Shown piece by piece: positions 10,536 to 21,712 of a DNA stretch of 64,000 nucleotides. The position numbers and the translations under genes are program-made. Where the stretch lies: contig WTXI01000005.1 in NCBI GenBank assembly GCA_022376515.1, positions 1,116,001-1,180,000 of the forward strand, given 5' to 3'. This DNA is from Lactifluus volemus. Taxonomy: Eukaryota > Basidiomycota > Agaricomycetes > Russulales > Russulaceae. Within the stretch, counting starts at the first letter, position 1. Every line of letters begins with the position of its first letter. The notes under the pieces were generated by a model. That model saw only the letters and a program-made list of their open reading frames with translations, made no database searches and was not told where the DNA came from.

Positions 10536-11302
10536 TCACACTGTCGGGGTCATATGGCAGCTGTATACAGTGTACTTGTGCCATCTCACAACTGGCCTCC
10601 ACAAACGAAAGAAGATGGCGCAACTGAGGAATGAATCCGAATGATTGTAGACGGCGTGAGGTTGTATGGTTGATGCCAGTGTCTGGAGAACTCCTTCAAC
10701 ATCGGAGCCGTGTACTATGTCAACTGCAACGCGCAGGATAAGGTGCTGAGGTCGTTCCGCTAAACCTGCTTGATACATAGCAAGTAGGAACACTGAAGCC
10801 AAAGCTATAGGGATGGCGTCAGTAATATTCTCTCCGTCATCAGCGATACGTACAAGTTGTACCGGAAGTCACGCTCATAGATGATGGCAGAGTCTAAGGT
10901 TTTGGCGTTAGCCATCACGACGTCGTAAGTCTCCTTCGGGATCATGCTAGCAGCTTGCCTGGTTTTAGGATTCACTAAACAAGACTCAGACCATGACAGG
11001 AAAGCTTTTGAACAGCACAAACCGTAGTTGTACAGACCTTTGATAACATGAGAAAAGTTCTTCTTTGTTTCCTTGTGGAGGTTGGTGCAGCGATCCGAAC
11101 TGCAAGGATAGCATAATCGGGATGTTTTGTTGTCAAATATGTCTCTATCTCTGCGCCAGAAAGGTTCCGCATAACACGGTGAGCCAGTGAAGAGTACACC
11201 ATACAGTGGGCGATGCGTGCGTGAAGTAACGTTCGGACATGAGGTCATACTACGTCCGGAGAACTCGGGTGATAACAGGGACAGAGCTTGATGGATGCCC
11301 AT
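10536..11302 (-). CDS. Possible third gene of the transposon, unknown
   Basis: Two open minus-strand segments (11302-10850 region, with IPKETYDVVMANAKTLDS and YERDFRYNL, and 10800-10536, with ALASVFLLAMYQAG and HLILRVAVDIVHG) can be joined by a good short intron (gtacgt...ctatag, with an actgac branch-like motif) at about 10850-10805. Upstream of about 11000 two frames compete, so exon structure is unclear. I recognise no domain. It lies between the transposase stop and the left terminus, so it is either a passenger or a decayed part of the element. Confidence 0.35.
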
Positions 11303-11538
11303 GGCGTCTTCGAGCAGGCAAGGGAGGCCAATGGTCGATAGTCACCGCGATCAAGAACAGGGACAGACAGGCTCGGGAGGTGGGTCAATAACAGGATCGT
11401 GATCACGAATAAGGTCCTGGCCAGATGCCGCAGCGACAGGACGAGTAATTGGACATGATCGCAGACACTCAGTCAGGCTGGCAGAGGCTGCGCCCCCTTC
11501 GACGGGTTTGGACCATAAAATTGAAAATCTATGAGTTC

Positions 11539-14500
11539 TTATGACAGAAACTCGTGAGTATGGTGGTCAATAACATTGTTAACGAAATATGCACGAAAAG
11601 CGTCAAGGGAGTCGTAAAATTGGAAGTCCTCTGGTATGAACGAAGTCCCATAAACGGGGAGAAGATGTGCTGCTCTTGCTACGCAATCTAGGTGGACAAC
11701 GGAAAGAGGGCGACGCCCATTACCTGCGAATTCGGGCTGTACCACCCACATGCCTGTGTTTTCGTCAGGCGCGTTACCCGGAACGTACCAATTAACGAGA
11801 ACGCAAGGAAAATGTTTGTCTCTAAACGTAAACGAGAAAAAAAGGAGGGCACGGCCAATGGTCATGCCATACATCGGATCGGAATCCGGGCCTGTTTTGA
11901 TGAACATGGTGTCGTATCGCGGATATTTACCCTTCCAATTTTGGTGGGAGCGTATGCGTTCATGATACATTCCACCGGCTCCACAAAGGTCGCTTGGTGC
12001 GTAAAAGCGGGCGACAGCAGATTGGAAAACGACAATACGGCCAGTAAAGTCTGGGCAATCGTTGATATCGACATCGGCAGGTGAAATATCAGAGTCTGGG
12101 TTGACTTGGTCATATAAGAACCGACGAAGAGCCGCTGGGAGTTCAGGTTGGTCAATGTGAATCGCGAGGGATCTGAGAGTTCGTGGATAGCCTCGCGCTA
12201 TCATGATGGTCATCAACGAGTCGTCTCGAATGTAATCACGATGAGAATATCGGGGAACATACCAGGAGTGTGAGCTAGCTCAACTGAGGACAAGGATTTG
12301 GGACCTGGGGCTGGGCCATGGTCATCATCGTCCATATTGTCTTCAGCGGCCATTGCTCCTACCCTGGGCCTTGGTTGCGGCTGTTCACCCCTGAGAAGCA
12401 TCGCCTGATGTGACGACGTTGTCCCATCCATCATCCCAAGCGCTGTAAGTACCTGATGTGCAGCCGCTAGTTTGTCCATCCGGCAGTTTGTCTGTAGCAT
12501 TTGTGCCAGAGCCTGAAAGCGGTTTGAACGTCGCCAGGGCTCCTTGACTGCCTTAATGTGTTTCGATTCAGTTATCGATGAACACAGTCCATTTGGCGAT
12601 CCAAAGAGACGAATTGAGCGCACGTAGTGCTTGAGAGAGTGCTGTCGCGGGAGGGATATTTGGTCGCCTCTAACACCGGCTGTGCCAACAAATACCTCTC
12701 GGTAAACGTGGAACCGATCCAGAGCGTGCTCTAGTTGCTTGAGCCCTTCACTGGTGATAGCATTGCGCCGGGCAATGTAACAGAAATCGAGGAAAGCCAC
12801 CAGAGATTTAACCATCGCGTCTGGTACATGACCGGCGATTGCCCCTAAATATACCTCCATATTGTTTTAGCTGCTGTAAAATGCATGACTTCGTAACGGG
12901 ACCTTACCTTCATGAGGGCCTTTGAGTCGTCACCAGTCCACTGTTTGAAGTCTCGGCCATCTGGGAAGCGGCGCAACCCAGGGAATGGTGGCACAGCAGA
13001 TATACTATCATAGATGCGCGTCACACGAATAAGCTTCGCAAGAATGAAGGACGTACCGGCGGTCAATGTCAGCGATAATATCTAGCCCCCGGGCTTCACG
13101 ATGCTCCTCCAGAAGGTACTCATTAACCCAGGTGACAAGGTGATCTTTGAATGTGCCCTTGATGACTTGGTGGAGTAGATCTGGTGATAAGAGCTCATGG
13201 ATGTCTGCCCGAGGGAATGAATGGGTAAATGGCTGTAAATCACCTTTAACATTATGGGAGCAACAAAGGAGTATAATAAAAACATACCACGACATCTGCA
13301 CGAACGCCAAAAGTGGTCCACAGCGTACCTGGATCCCATGCACCGATAAGGAAATCTGTTTTTCTCTCACTCCTCCGGTGGGACCCTTTGCAATCGAGAT
13401 CATGAGGAGGCGCATCGCACCTGCATATTTTCAGTATCTGTATCAGATAAAAGAGCATAAATGACATACTTTGGACACCACCCTTGCACGATAGCCGCCA
13501 ACCACACCTGTTCGGGGTAATCAGCAATGTAAGGACCTAAACCATATATGGCGCGTCGAAAATGGCCATCAGGACATTTTATGACTTCTGGCGCCGACAT
13601 CCCTGGCTTGAGCGGCTCGAAAATGATGGAAAGGGATGCATGGTACATCTGTCGGCAAAACGTTTGATACGTTGCCGCCTTCCTATTTTTTTTCGAAGCT
13701 AGAGATGCATTATATCAGTCTAACTCGTTTAATAGACACGAGCGAAAAGTGTACTCACTTTTTGGAATAGGGAGAAAGGCAATAGGGAGGAAAGCGTTGG
13801 TGTGAGCCCGCCGTGCTATGTTTGATAGGTTCCCGGGTGACATATAGACTGGGTGATATTCCTGGTTCCCTGTCGCTACAGATACAGTTGTCTTGTCGCT
13901 TCCGGCTATAATTGGAACAAACATGGCCCCATGAGTGGCCCTGTCTTTCGCAATCGCATCCTGGTGATCCATCAGCTGCACAATCCAAAAACGGCAAAAT
14001 TAGACTTCGGTGTACCGCCTGCTTCCAAGCCCAATCAGCTGACATCAAATTTGACCAAACGCGTTGTCCGTCGGCGTCTTGATGCTTATATGGGGCATAA
14101 TCAATGTTACCTGCGAATGCATCGTCCGTCAGTGCCTGGGTGCTTATATGGGGCTTAAGAAATGTTACCTGAAAACTCTTGTGTACTGAGTTGGTGGTGG
14201 AGAACCTGTCGTGCATCTCGCATGCACAGCTCATAACTCTCAGTCATCCACTTTGGTGGGGTACCAGGAGGAAATGGGCCCTGGTAATGGACTTGGTAAA
14301 CTTTCCATGGCGCATCACCGTGCTGGATGGCATCAATCGTCCTATACAAGTCAGCAGAATTTTTCCATGGCACATTACCCCCAAATTCCATCACAGATGC
14401 TGCCCACATATCAAGAGCTTTGTCGATATTGCGTCCAGAACTCTGAAGCTCTACGAAATGGTAATGCGCGAAGTCGAATTCAAGTCGAGATCCAAAGGGA

Positions 14501-14818
14501 CGCCAGGGGTTGGGTGAAACACCCTCGGAAGGTGCGCGAGGCGGTGGCGGAGTGTGAGGAGGAAGGAAGCGACCATTTGAGTCGCAAGGAATTCCTACAG
14601 AGTGTCAGCATGAAGTAGTATTGGACTAGACCCGCTCGCACCATTCAAATCTGGATGAACTTGCTTTGTGGGGATTCTTTCGTAGTCCGGTGTAAAATGT
14701 CGATGGAGGGCATTTCTGTGCAGATTTAGTCCACGCCCTGACTTGCATGTGTGAAAGCAGACTGGACAAACGAAGACAGTCGGAGGGGGGGGAGAAGATC
14801 GTTACTAGAAGTAGCCAT
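11539..14818 (-). CDS. Plavaka-type transposase
   Basis: The N-terminus carries a C2H2-like finger: VFVCPVCFHTCKSG then NLHRNALHRHFTP, followed by a spliced HPDLNGIPCDSNG and a proline-rich stretch. Next come LEFDFAHYHF, DMWAASVMEFGG and DAPWKVYQVHYQGP, which are characteristic of Plavaka-family proteins. Further blocks include DIHELLSPDLLHQVIKG, FPDGRDFKQWTGDDSKAL, TESKHIKAVKEPWRRS and a C-terminal region ending HHTHEFLS. Introns of 50-70 nt separate the blocks. The most likely start is the ATG at 14818 (MATSSNDLLPPP), but this reaches the zinc finger only if the run of eight C at about 14785-14792 had one more C; as given the frame is broken there. The protein should bind the element ends and catalyse transposition. 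Confidence 0.85.
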
Positions 14819-15095
14819 GCAGTGAGCGGGTACAAGTTCAATTGGAGCCCGCCAGTGCGAGTAAATCTTGAATTAGACTTGCTGAGTTGAAGTTCAACAC
14901 AGCAACCAATAGGACATGTACGGATTTTGAAAAAAGGGTCCAACGGCGTTCACGAAGTAGTTGCAACCCAGCTACTCACCATCATTTTTTTTACCAAGAC
15001 CATTCACTCGTTTTTTCTCTCCTTAAAAAAATATAAAATCAGTACTGTCGTTCCCTTCAAGTTGAAACCATTAAACCATACATAAATTCCCCATA

Positions 15096-17638
15096 ATGCA
15101 TCCACGTCCGAGTCGTATCACCCGCTCCTATGCGGTCTCAGATATCTCTGAGCATTCCCCCGCACTCCATGTGAGTCCCCAGTTAGAGCCAGTGAGTACG
15201 ACGATACAGCACTCCTCCAAGGCCTCGCTAATAAAGGCCCAAATCTTACTGAAGGCTACGTCTCCGAGTCCTCGTGGCACAAACGAAAACAACGAGGCTG
15301 AGCAGCCTCTCGCGGGATCACTTGAAGACGGCGACGGCGACACCGATGTGGAGATGGAAGATGTGGAGATGACCCAGCCAATGCATACGAAGGCAAAGCC
15401 CGCAAAGGGGAGGTTTCAGAATCTTCCACCTCGATCACCCAACCCAACACGTGCGTCCCGTGTCGTCAATCCAGGGGCACCAGATATGAAACGTCCTAAG
15501 CGGATGAGCTCCGAGATCAAAGCCTTGGAGGAGCGTAAGAGAGAGAACAGGCTCAGATTACAGAGGCTGGAACAAGAGAAGATCGAGGTATTGGCAAGAA
15601 TGGAAGTTGAGGAGGAGCTAGAAGACGACAGGGAAGCACAGGAAGAAGAAACCGCGGCAAATGATGTTGGCGAGACCACAACCATGGACTCGGACTCGGA
15701 GTCCACCACGTCAGAAGTCGTCGGCGTGTCTGAGGACGAAGAGGAGCAGGGAGCGCAGGGTCAACTGACCATGACCGTTCGAGCCAAGAAGGCGACTGTA
15801 AGTCCAGTCGGTCATACTAGATTCATAAACAGTGAGCCGAAAGGTGCCATGATTCATCACAGAGAAACAAAAAGCGGGCAAAAGGGGAGATTCGAGCGGC
15901 CATCGAAGTTGCTAAGGCAGAAATTAAGGCAGGACAAAGGCGGCGCTTGGCGAAGACTTCCGAGTCACAGCGTCCCAAAACCAGGTGACAGATTTCCCAG
16001 TGGCGTAATCAAATCTGAGTCAATCTGACACACGTGTGACCCATTGGCAATGATGACAGCACGAAAAAGAAGTCCAAGGCCGCGGCGACGGGGCCTGGCA
16101 TACCCTCAGGTCTTCTCCCAAACTGGAAGGCAAACTTGAAGACTCCGACTCGGAGTCACAGTCAGGGTGCCTCAGGCTCAGGAAATGCCAGTTTCCAAGG
16201 ACTGCCTGTCCAGGACCCGATCGGTGGGCTCAACGATGACGATGCTTCCGCGGTTCAGCCTTCCCACCGCCTGAGCACCAGTGGCCATGCCAACCTTGAT
16301 CGCAAAAATGATGTGCGTGTCATTGTTCCCTCTTTGGATATTGCCATGAACATCACTTGACCAAATTTGTCAGACCGTTCTCATCTGCGACGCCGGCGAT
16401 GATAGCGATGATAAAGTCACAGTCCCAGCATCAAAGCGTCCGAAACCCAGGCCCGTCCTCGCTTTTAGCTCGAAACCAGCAGGTTCCACTGCTGCTGAAC
16501 AAGCAAAGCCACTGCCGGCAAAGGCCCGGGGCATTCATCGTACTTTGAGCCTGAAAGGTAATTTGAAAACCTCCGTCCAAGTCGTGGCCCCCACTGGAGA
16601 TGTTGGGTCTCCGTCGACCTCTGGCTCGCCGGGAGACTCGGACGCAAGTCAATTTCTTCCTAAATTTGCTCGTTCTGCTTGGGTCACTAGGTTCCTACCA
16701 ACGCTCTATGCCTACCTTGGATCTCTTAATAAGCCTTGGGAACTATCTGAGCCCGGATCCGATGAGGTTCAAACAATCCAGATGCTCATTGACATTGTGT
16801 ACCCTCAGTCAGGATACAAAGTTCAACTGAATGACAAGATCTACAACATGGTGTGTATTTATTTCCTTCAACTCCGTTCCATTCAAGTTTACTGTAGCTT
16901 GCTGACATTTGGTACTACAGGCCAAGAATCGCATCAATGACAAGCGCGCCTACTTCGGCCGTCAAGCGATTAAGGTTGTCGCTACTCATTTTAATTCCCC
17001 GGAATTTGCAGGGAATCACGTCGCGATCGCTAAATATGCTTCATGGGCCACACGGCACAACGGGCCAGGGATCTGGAAAGTACCCACCCCTGTTGATTGC
17101 ACTTACCCGGAAGACTCGATTTATTACATCGTATGTCTATCATGACGCCTCGTACATATTTCCCTTGTGCCCTGACCAGTTCGTGATCTAGAAACCCCGA
17201 GAAATATTCCAGTCACCTTTCGTGATATCTGTGCTCACGTCGTTTATCAAATGGTGCAAGGGCTCATGCTTCGATTTCGGCTATCCAAAGGGGGCCCTTG
17301 GTATGGCTGCTGGCGGCGTGAGTGTTTACCCATACCCCCGTGCTTATGCTAACCGAAATAATTAGGTCGAGCGCGCATTCCTAATGTATAAGACCGGCAA
17401 GCAGGAGGACATAGGAAACTACACGCGCGAGAAAATGGGTGGTATGATTGACGATTACATCGCGTCCGCCGAGGGGCTTTCTAAGAGACGCTGGATGCGG
17501 ATCTTGGAAAGCTGTGGAGCCCAATTCCAGCAAGATCAAGACATTCGTGTTGAGGCACCTTCAATGGAGCGAAAACGCCGAATCCTCCATGAGCCGAGCA
17601 GTCCAATTGTTTCTGCTGATGAACCCGGATCTGATTAG
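15096..17638 (+). CDS. Transposon accessory protein, multi-exon, unknown function
   Basis: Starts at ATG 15096 (MHPRPSRITRSYAVSD) and ends at TAG about 17636-17638. The first exon (to about 15794) is acidic and low complexity with a long charged helix (EIKALEERKRENRLRLQRL) likely to be a coiled coil. After several short GT-AG introns comes a globular domain: FLPTLYAYLGSLNKPWEL, IQMLIDIVYPQSGYKVQ, RINDKRAYFGRQAIKVV, FVISVLTSFIKWCKG, GYPKGALGMAAGGVERAF. Proteins with this 'PW...VYP...R..FG..A' layout are common in mushroom genomes and often lie near DNA transposons (recalled, not searched). It diverges from the transposase with a 277-bp gap, so the two may share a promoter. Inferred role: DNA-binding or accessory factor of transposition. 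Confidence 0.7.
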
Positions 17639-17811
17639 CCAATGCCAGTGGTAAGGTATTCATATACGTCGCTTGGATCGCAACCTTTACTAGTTCTCAT
17701 TTTTTAGATTTCCGGCACTGTTCTCTGAGTCCCAGGCCAAGCAGCTCCATATGTTGATACCCCCTCGCAGGTCCGGGTTCGGAGACGTTTCGATGGTTGG
17801 GCATTTGAGCC

Positions 17812-17852
17812 CACCCCCTGTCTTTTCGTGTTCACCCCCTGTCTTTTCGTGT
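17812..17852 (+). repeat. Two-copy tandem repeat
   Basis: Two adjacent copies of a unit of about 20 bp, 'caccccctgtcttttcgtg', between the accessory gene and the right subterminal array. Confidence 0.8.
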
Positions 17853-18144
17853 TCCATTCACTTATATGGTTGTACCCCTTTGCGCGTTTGAACTTGCTCC
17901 TATCTTTTCCCTGTTTTCCGTCCATTTATACCCCCCAAATTCGCACACATACTCGCTGATTTGGTTATAGTCCTCCCAGCGTTCAATGCCTGGTTTTCTG
18001 TTCATTTATACCCCCCCCTCCCCCCTCCTTTGCGTATTTAGTCGTGGATTTGAATGTAGTCCCCCCAGGCTCCCAGCACTACTACCAGTACACTAGGTTC
18101 AATGGAAACGTGCTACAGTGCAGTGTTATATCTTCACACTTGCC

Positions 18145-18305
18145 GGCTTGTCTACTTGTCAGCCTTGTCAGTCTTGTTCAAACAAAAAATGTCTGGACTT
18201 GTCAAAATTTCGACGTTGCTTGTCGAGCTTGTGGCTTGCCAACTTTTTGGACTTGTCACGACTTGTACAAGCTTGTACAAGCTTGTACAAGCTTGTACAA
18301 GTCGT
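18145..18305. repeat. Right subterminal repeat array
   Basis: Repeated CTTGTC / GACAAG motifs and related CTTGCC / CTTGTA variants, mirroring the left array at 10349-10450. It includes the palindrome at 18252-18311. Confidence 0.75.
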
Positions 18306-18311
18306 GACAAG
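18252..18311. repeat. Perfect 60-bp palindrome built on a GCTTGTACAA decamer
   Basis: The 60 bases equal their own reverse complement. The centre is three copies of GCTTGTACAA; the arms are CTTGTCACGA and TCGTGACAAG. It ends within the right terminal inverted repeat. An open frame from the truncated NLR runs through it, giving a meaningless repeat of LVQACTSLYK. Confidence 0.95.
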
Positions 18312-18332
18312 AAAAGTGTGATCTTCCTGATG
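18306..18332 (-). repeat. Right terminal inverted repeat
   Basis: Reverse complement begins CATCAGGAAGATC and continues ACACTTTTCTTGTC. It matches the left terminus with four mismatches in 27 and is followed by an AT dinucleotide and NLR coding sequence. Confidence 0.8.
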
Positions 18333-18334
18333 AT

Positions 18335-19254
18335 TCCATCAGACTTTTCGGAGAGTGTCAAGAAAACTAGCTTCTTATCTCCCTCCTGCCACCATGACCA
18401 CATATCTGCTTCCGAATACACCACAAAGTTGATATAGTTGATGATGTCTTTCCTTTGGCCACTTTGCTGGTCAAGGGGAACTCGGATGTATGAGAGTGAT
18501 TCAAGTATCGCTCGAATATCGGCCTCGGGTCGACTTGTGACACAGATGTGCAGATTTGGGAGATGTAGATCAACAAGATCCTTTACAAGCTCAAGGACTT
18601 GCTCCCGTGGAGATGGAATACCATAGGTATTTGGACACTCATCGAGTGCGTCCATGATAAGGAAAATGGGGTGTCGAGATGGGAATGAGAGCATCTCTTT
18701 CAAGCAATTTGTCAAATCATCCTCACTGGTACTTTGTGTGCCATTGTGGTGAGCAGAGTAGAGGCGGGACAATATGTCACAACAGATATTGGATTGAGTA
18801 GAGAGCTGAAGGAGTAGGGAATGAAGTAGGTTCATGCGATTGATTTTGCTGTCGTCACGGTAGCTGAAATAAAAAAAACCCATGAAAGCTAGTCCTGCAT
18901 CACATAGGGTCTTGATTTCTTCAATTACTACTGAGCTGATTGATGGGGTCAGTCTAGGTAGTATCGGGTCGGGAAACAACCAACCACAAGATGCTCTTTC
19001 CCGAGCCAGCTGCAAGACAGGAAGCTCTAAAATATGCAGCTTTCAGGGGGAAGAACAACATACGCTTTCCATGTATCCACAGGAGAGAAGGAGTCAACTT
19101 CCATTCTTCGAATATACTGCCTTGTAAGAACCACATTGCCGTTCCCTCATGATGAGAACTGCAGGCAATATTGTGGTTTATCGAGGGATTCGGCGGAGAG
19201 AGCCACTTTCGAAACTCCTGCCTCCGTTGCTTCCCTGTAAGTACATTTGAGCTC
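18335..19254 (-). pseudogene. 5' half of a transposon-split NLR (NACHT domain)
   Basis: Exon structure mirrors NLR-A: an exon with RKWLSPPNPS and GTAMWFLQGSIFEEW up to 19064, a 25-nt exon 19009-18985 carrying the P-loop, and a large exon from 18935. Spliced, it contains HGKPGSGKSIL, LIMDALDEC and VTSRPE. It ends at TLSEKSDG, the exact point where NLR-A has its next intron; the donor is missing and the right terminus of the 8 kb transposon starts. The remainder of the gene is at 8876-10318. As in copy A, the sequence lies immediately after the F-box stop, but here one inserted base changes the frame relation. Confidence 0.85.
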
Positions 19255-20600
19255 TTAGAACCGACAACAATGAAGGCTAAGGAATGACGAACGCCTCATC
19301 TCTTCCGTAATTACTTCCATCTCATGCACATTTGGTAACAACTCCATAGCAACTTCCTGTTTCAAGGCATACTTGACGTACGATGCAACGGTATCGGAAA
19401 AGAACAGCCTCGTCACTTTCCTGAAAGGGCGGAAAAGCTCCAGCAATGGCAAAGGGTCCATATCGTCATGCTCGCTTCGAAAGGGGAGGGACGCGTCGAT
19501 GTCAAAGTGTTGCACATCAGAGACGATAGGGAAAAGATTGGCACAGATCTCCGCCATACAAGATAGTTGCCAATCTAGTGACATGCATAGGACCCGCAAG
19601 GTCATTTGATGCCGCGTTTCTTGAATAAGGGCGACGGAAATTTCGCTTTCTGAACAATGTATCCTTGCAGAATCATGCGACCATTTCGTCTTTCTTCGGG
19701 AAAGAAACTGGATGAATTGGGAGGTATCGAAGGTGGTAGCCTGATTGAAAAAAGTTATCTGAATGTCCCGGAGCACAGGGGCTTCAGTGCTAGATAACAG
19801 GCACTCCAAATCTTCGCTAGTACCACAGAATTGAACGAATTTCAGAGCAGGGAGGACGGCACGGCACGGTGGCGCATTGGCACGGTTGTTGCTTCCTGAT
19901 TCGGAGATGGGGCGAGAAATTGGCGAATTAAAAAAGAGGTGGAGTTCTTCGAGGTTGGTCATTCCGGGAAAGATATTGCGGAAAGCTGCCGGGGTGAGAT
20001 AAGATAGGTCCTCAAGAAGAAGAGAAACGAGATCCTTAGAAAACGGTAGAATCCGGTGGAGAGCCGGGAATACCACCCTGGTCACTCGGAGGATACGTAG
20101 GCTCGGGAAAGGTCCAATGAGATATTCATTGGGAAGGATAGGTTCTTCGTCAGATTCTCCAACAAGCTCCAAGTGTTTTAGCACTGGAAATCGTTCCTGT
20201 GCTAGTGTGGTCAACTTTTCCAATAGCGAAGTTGTCACAGTTAGGTGCATTGTGCATATACGATCGGGATGTCGAAGCGCGGCAATGACGTCGTCTTCAT
20301 CCACTGGTGGAGGGCTACGATTTTGGGACGATATGTATTGCAGGATGATAGGCAATGCTGGCCAACAGTCCAAGCTCTTCTTGACAGGCGTCCCATAGGT
20401 GCAGAACAGCCGCAGTTCGAGTGAGCGGGATGAATTGAAAATAATATATCGCCATCTTCGACACACGTGGACGAGTCTATGCCAATCCCACAGTTCACTT
20501 CCGTAAAGTGGTGGAAAGGAAATATGGTCGAGGCTGTCGAAGCGGAATATTTCCTCAAGCAATTCATTGGGAAGCCTATCAATTGCCGCAGGGAGGACAG
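19255..20600 (-). CDS. F-box protein with leucine-rich C-terminus, copy B
   Basis: Collinear with copy A at 6185-7560 and almost the same sequence throughout. The F-box reads IDRLPNELLEEIFRFDSL followed by WHRLVHVCRRWRYIIF. The frame is open for the whole length to SLHCCRF and a TAA at 19255-19257, suggesting both copies remain functional or diverged recently. As in copy A no in-frame ATG precedes the F-box in the continuous frame, so a 5' exon is likely. Predicted SCF adaptor. It is followed immediately by the interrupted NLR. Confidence 0.85.
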
Positions 20601-20890
20601 CACTACATTCGGCTTTTCCTTCCTCAGCCTCAAATGGACCATCCGCCGATGGTAGAGAGCTATTGGTAAGTCAAGGCGATGTTAACGCATGAACCACCTC
20701 GATTAGAGACAACTGGGACGAACAGACTCGGAGGGGTGGGGATATCTCCAGAAAGCCTATTTCAGAATTTTCAAGTTACCTTGTCGGCCCTAGTTACTAA
20801 GAGTTGAAAGAAGACGCACTGGTGAGAGGTCATGGTTGAGATGGATTTACCAGTTGTGGCACCAACCATCTATGAGTCTATTGAACTGAC

Positions 20891-21546
20891 TACCAGTTGT
20901 GGCGCAGCCATCCCCACTAATCAATTTGGTGGGCGTGATGCCAGCTCCACCGACGCAGGTCTCACTCTCATCCATGACATTGCCGCAGCATGGAACAACA
21001 ATCTCGTATGTATCTATGAGTCTACAAGTGTTGCGCGGCCTGCGCCGCTAATTCGGACAAATAAGGGAAGATTACTAAGCAAGCCGTTTGCAGTTGGCTT
21101 CTTTCTGCGCGAGTCATGCGGTTGGTGCATTGTAATGACTTAGCAAAAATTTCACGAGTCACGACTTGGCATATTTTTCAGACTTTATTCCATGAGATGA
21201 TGTGCAAAACGATCTAGGTGGGTTTTCACTGTGAGAAAACTGAATAGCGAAACAGCCAAGGGCACCAAAAACAGCCATATTCCACAATTCCAAAAAAAGA
21301 CAGATCACATAATACAAAAAACAGTCGCAAGTTGAAAACATTGCATTGCAACATGTAGAACACATCTATTGAAACTCCAAAAACAAAAATCCCAAGTTTA
21401 AAAGTAGGAATAACATTGTAACAAAAATTGACCATAGTTTACATGAGAAGATGCGCAAAACATGTATCCCTGGTGGGTTCTCACTGTGGGAAGATCCATA
21501 AACTCGTATAATTTTATAGTATTTAGATAGATAGGATTGTACTGAC
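20891..21546. mobile_element. Insertion of about 650 bp specific to duplicate B
   Basis: The duplicated block is collinear except here: copy A reads ...gagctgac|cgcaccag..., while copy B has about 656 bp between the two parts, flanked by ACTGAC at 20885-20890 and again at 21541-21546, consistent with a 6-bp target duplication. Inside, two diverged direct repeats occur ('gatgtgcaaaacgatc', 'ggtgggttttcactgtg' near 21197-21231, and a related block near 21450-21490). No inverted termini or long coding frame were found, so it is a non-autonomous element or a composite insertion. Confidence 0.5.
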
Positions 21547-21712
21547 CGCACCAGAAGGCCATTAATGGGTTCAGTTTTACGCCAGGAGGTAACGAGGACA
21601 AGCTGTCATCGATGTCTTGTGCAGAGAATTATATCCTATGCTAGATCTATGCAAAATAGTATATACAAGTAGATCATAGGACTCTGCTCGGCCCTCCATT
21701 TCACCCCGATTT

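Larger units (their letters stand above)
10321..18332. mobile_element. 8.0 kb Plavaka-type (CACTA-like) DNA transposon inserted in an NLR gene
   Basis: Left end on the plus strand: (G)CATCAGCAAGATC then GCAATTTTCTTGCC. The right end, reverse complemented: CATCAGGAAGATC then ACACTTTTCTTGTC. These match at 23 of 27 positions. The flanks read ...acctacat | element | attccatc..., while the uninterrupted NLR-A reads ...cttacattccatc, so an AT dinucleotide is duplicated (the extra G at the left end leaves the exact edge uncertain by one base). Both ends are followed by CTTGTC/GACAAG-rich subterminal arrays, as in CACTA-like elements. Inside are a Plavaka-type transposase (11539-14818, minus), a divergent accessory gene (15096-17638, plus) and a possible third gene (10536-11302, minus). 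The insertion sits exactly at an exon-intron junction of the host gene. Confidence 0.85.

Noticed and set aside
18252..18311. CRISPR-like or satellite array
   Set aside because: There are no spacers; it is a single palindrome of three decamers at a transposon end, in a eukaryote.
18152..18330. Apparent coding extension with repeated LVQACTSLYK peptides on the truncated NLR
   Set aside because: Produced by reading through the palindromic subterminal repeat of the transposon, not a real protein domain.
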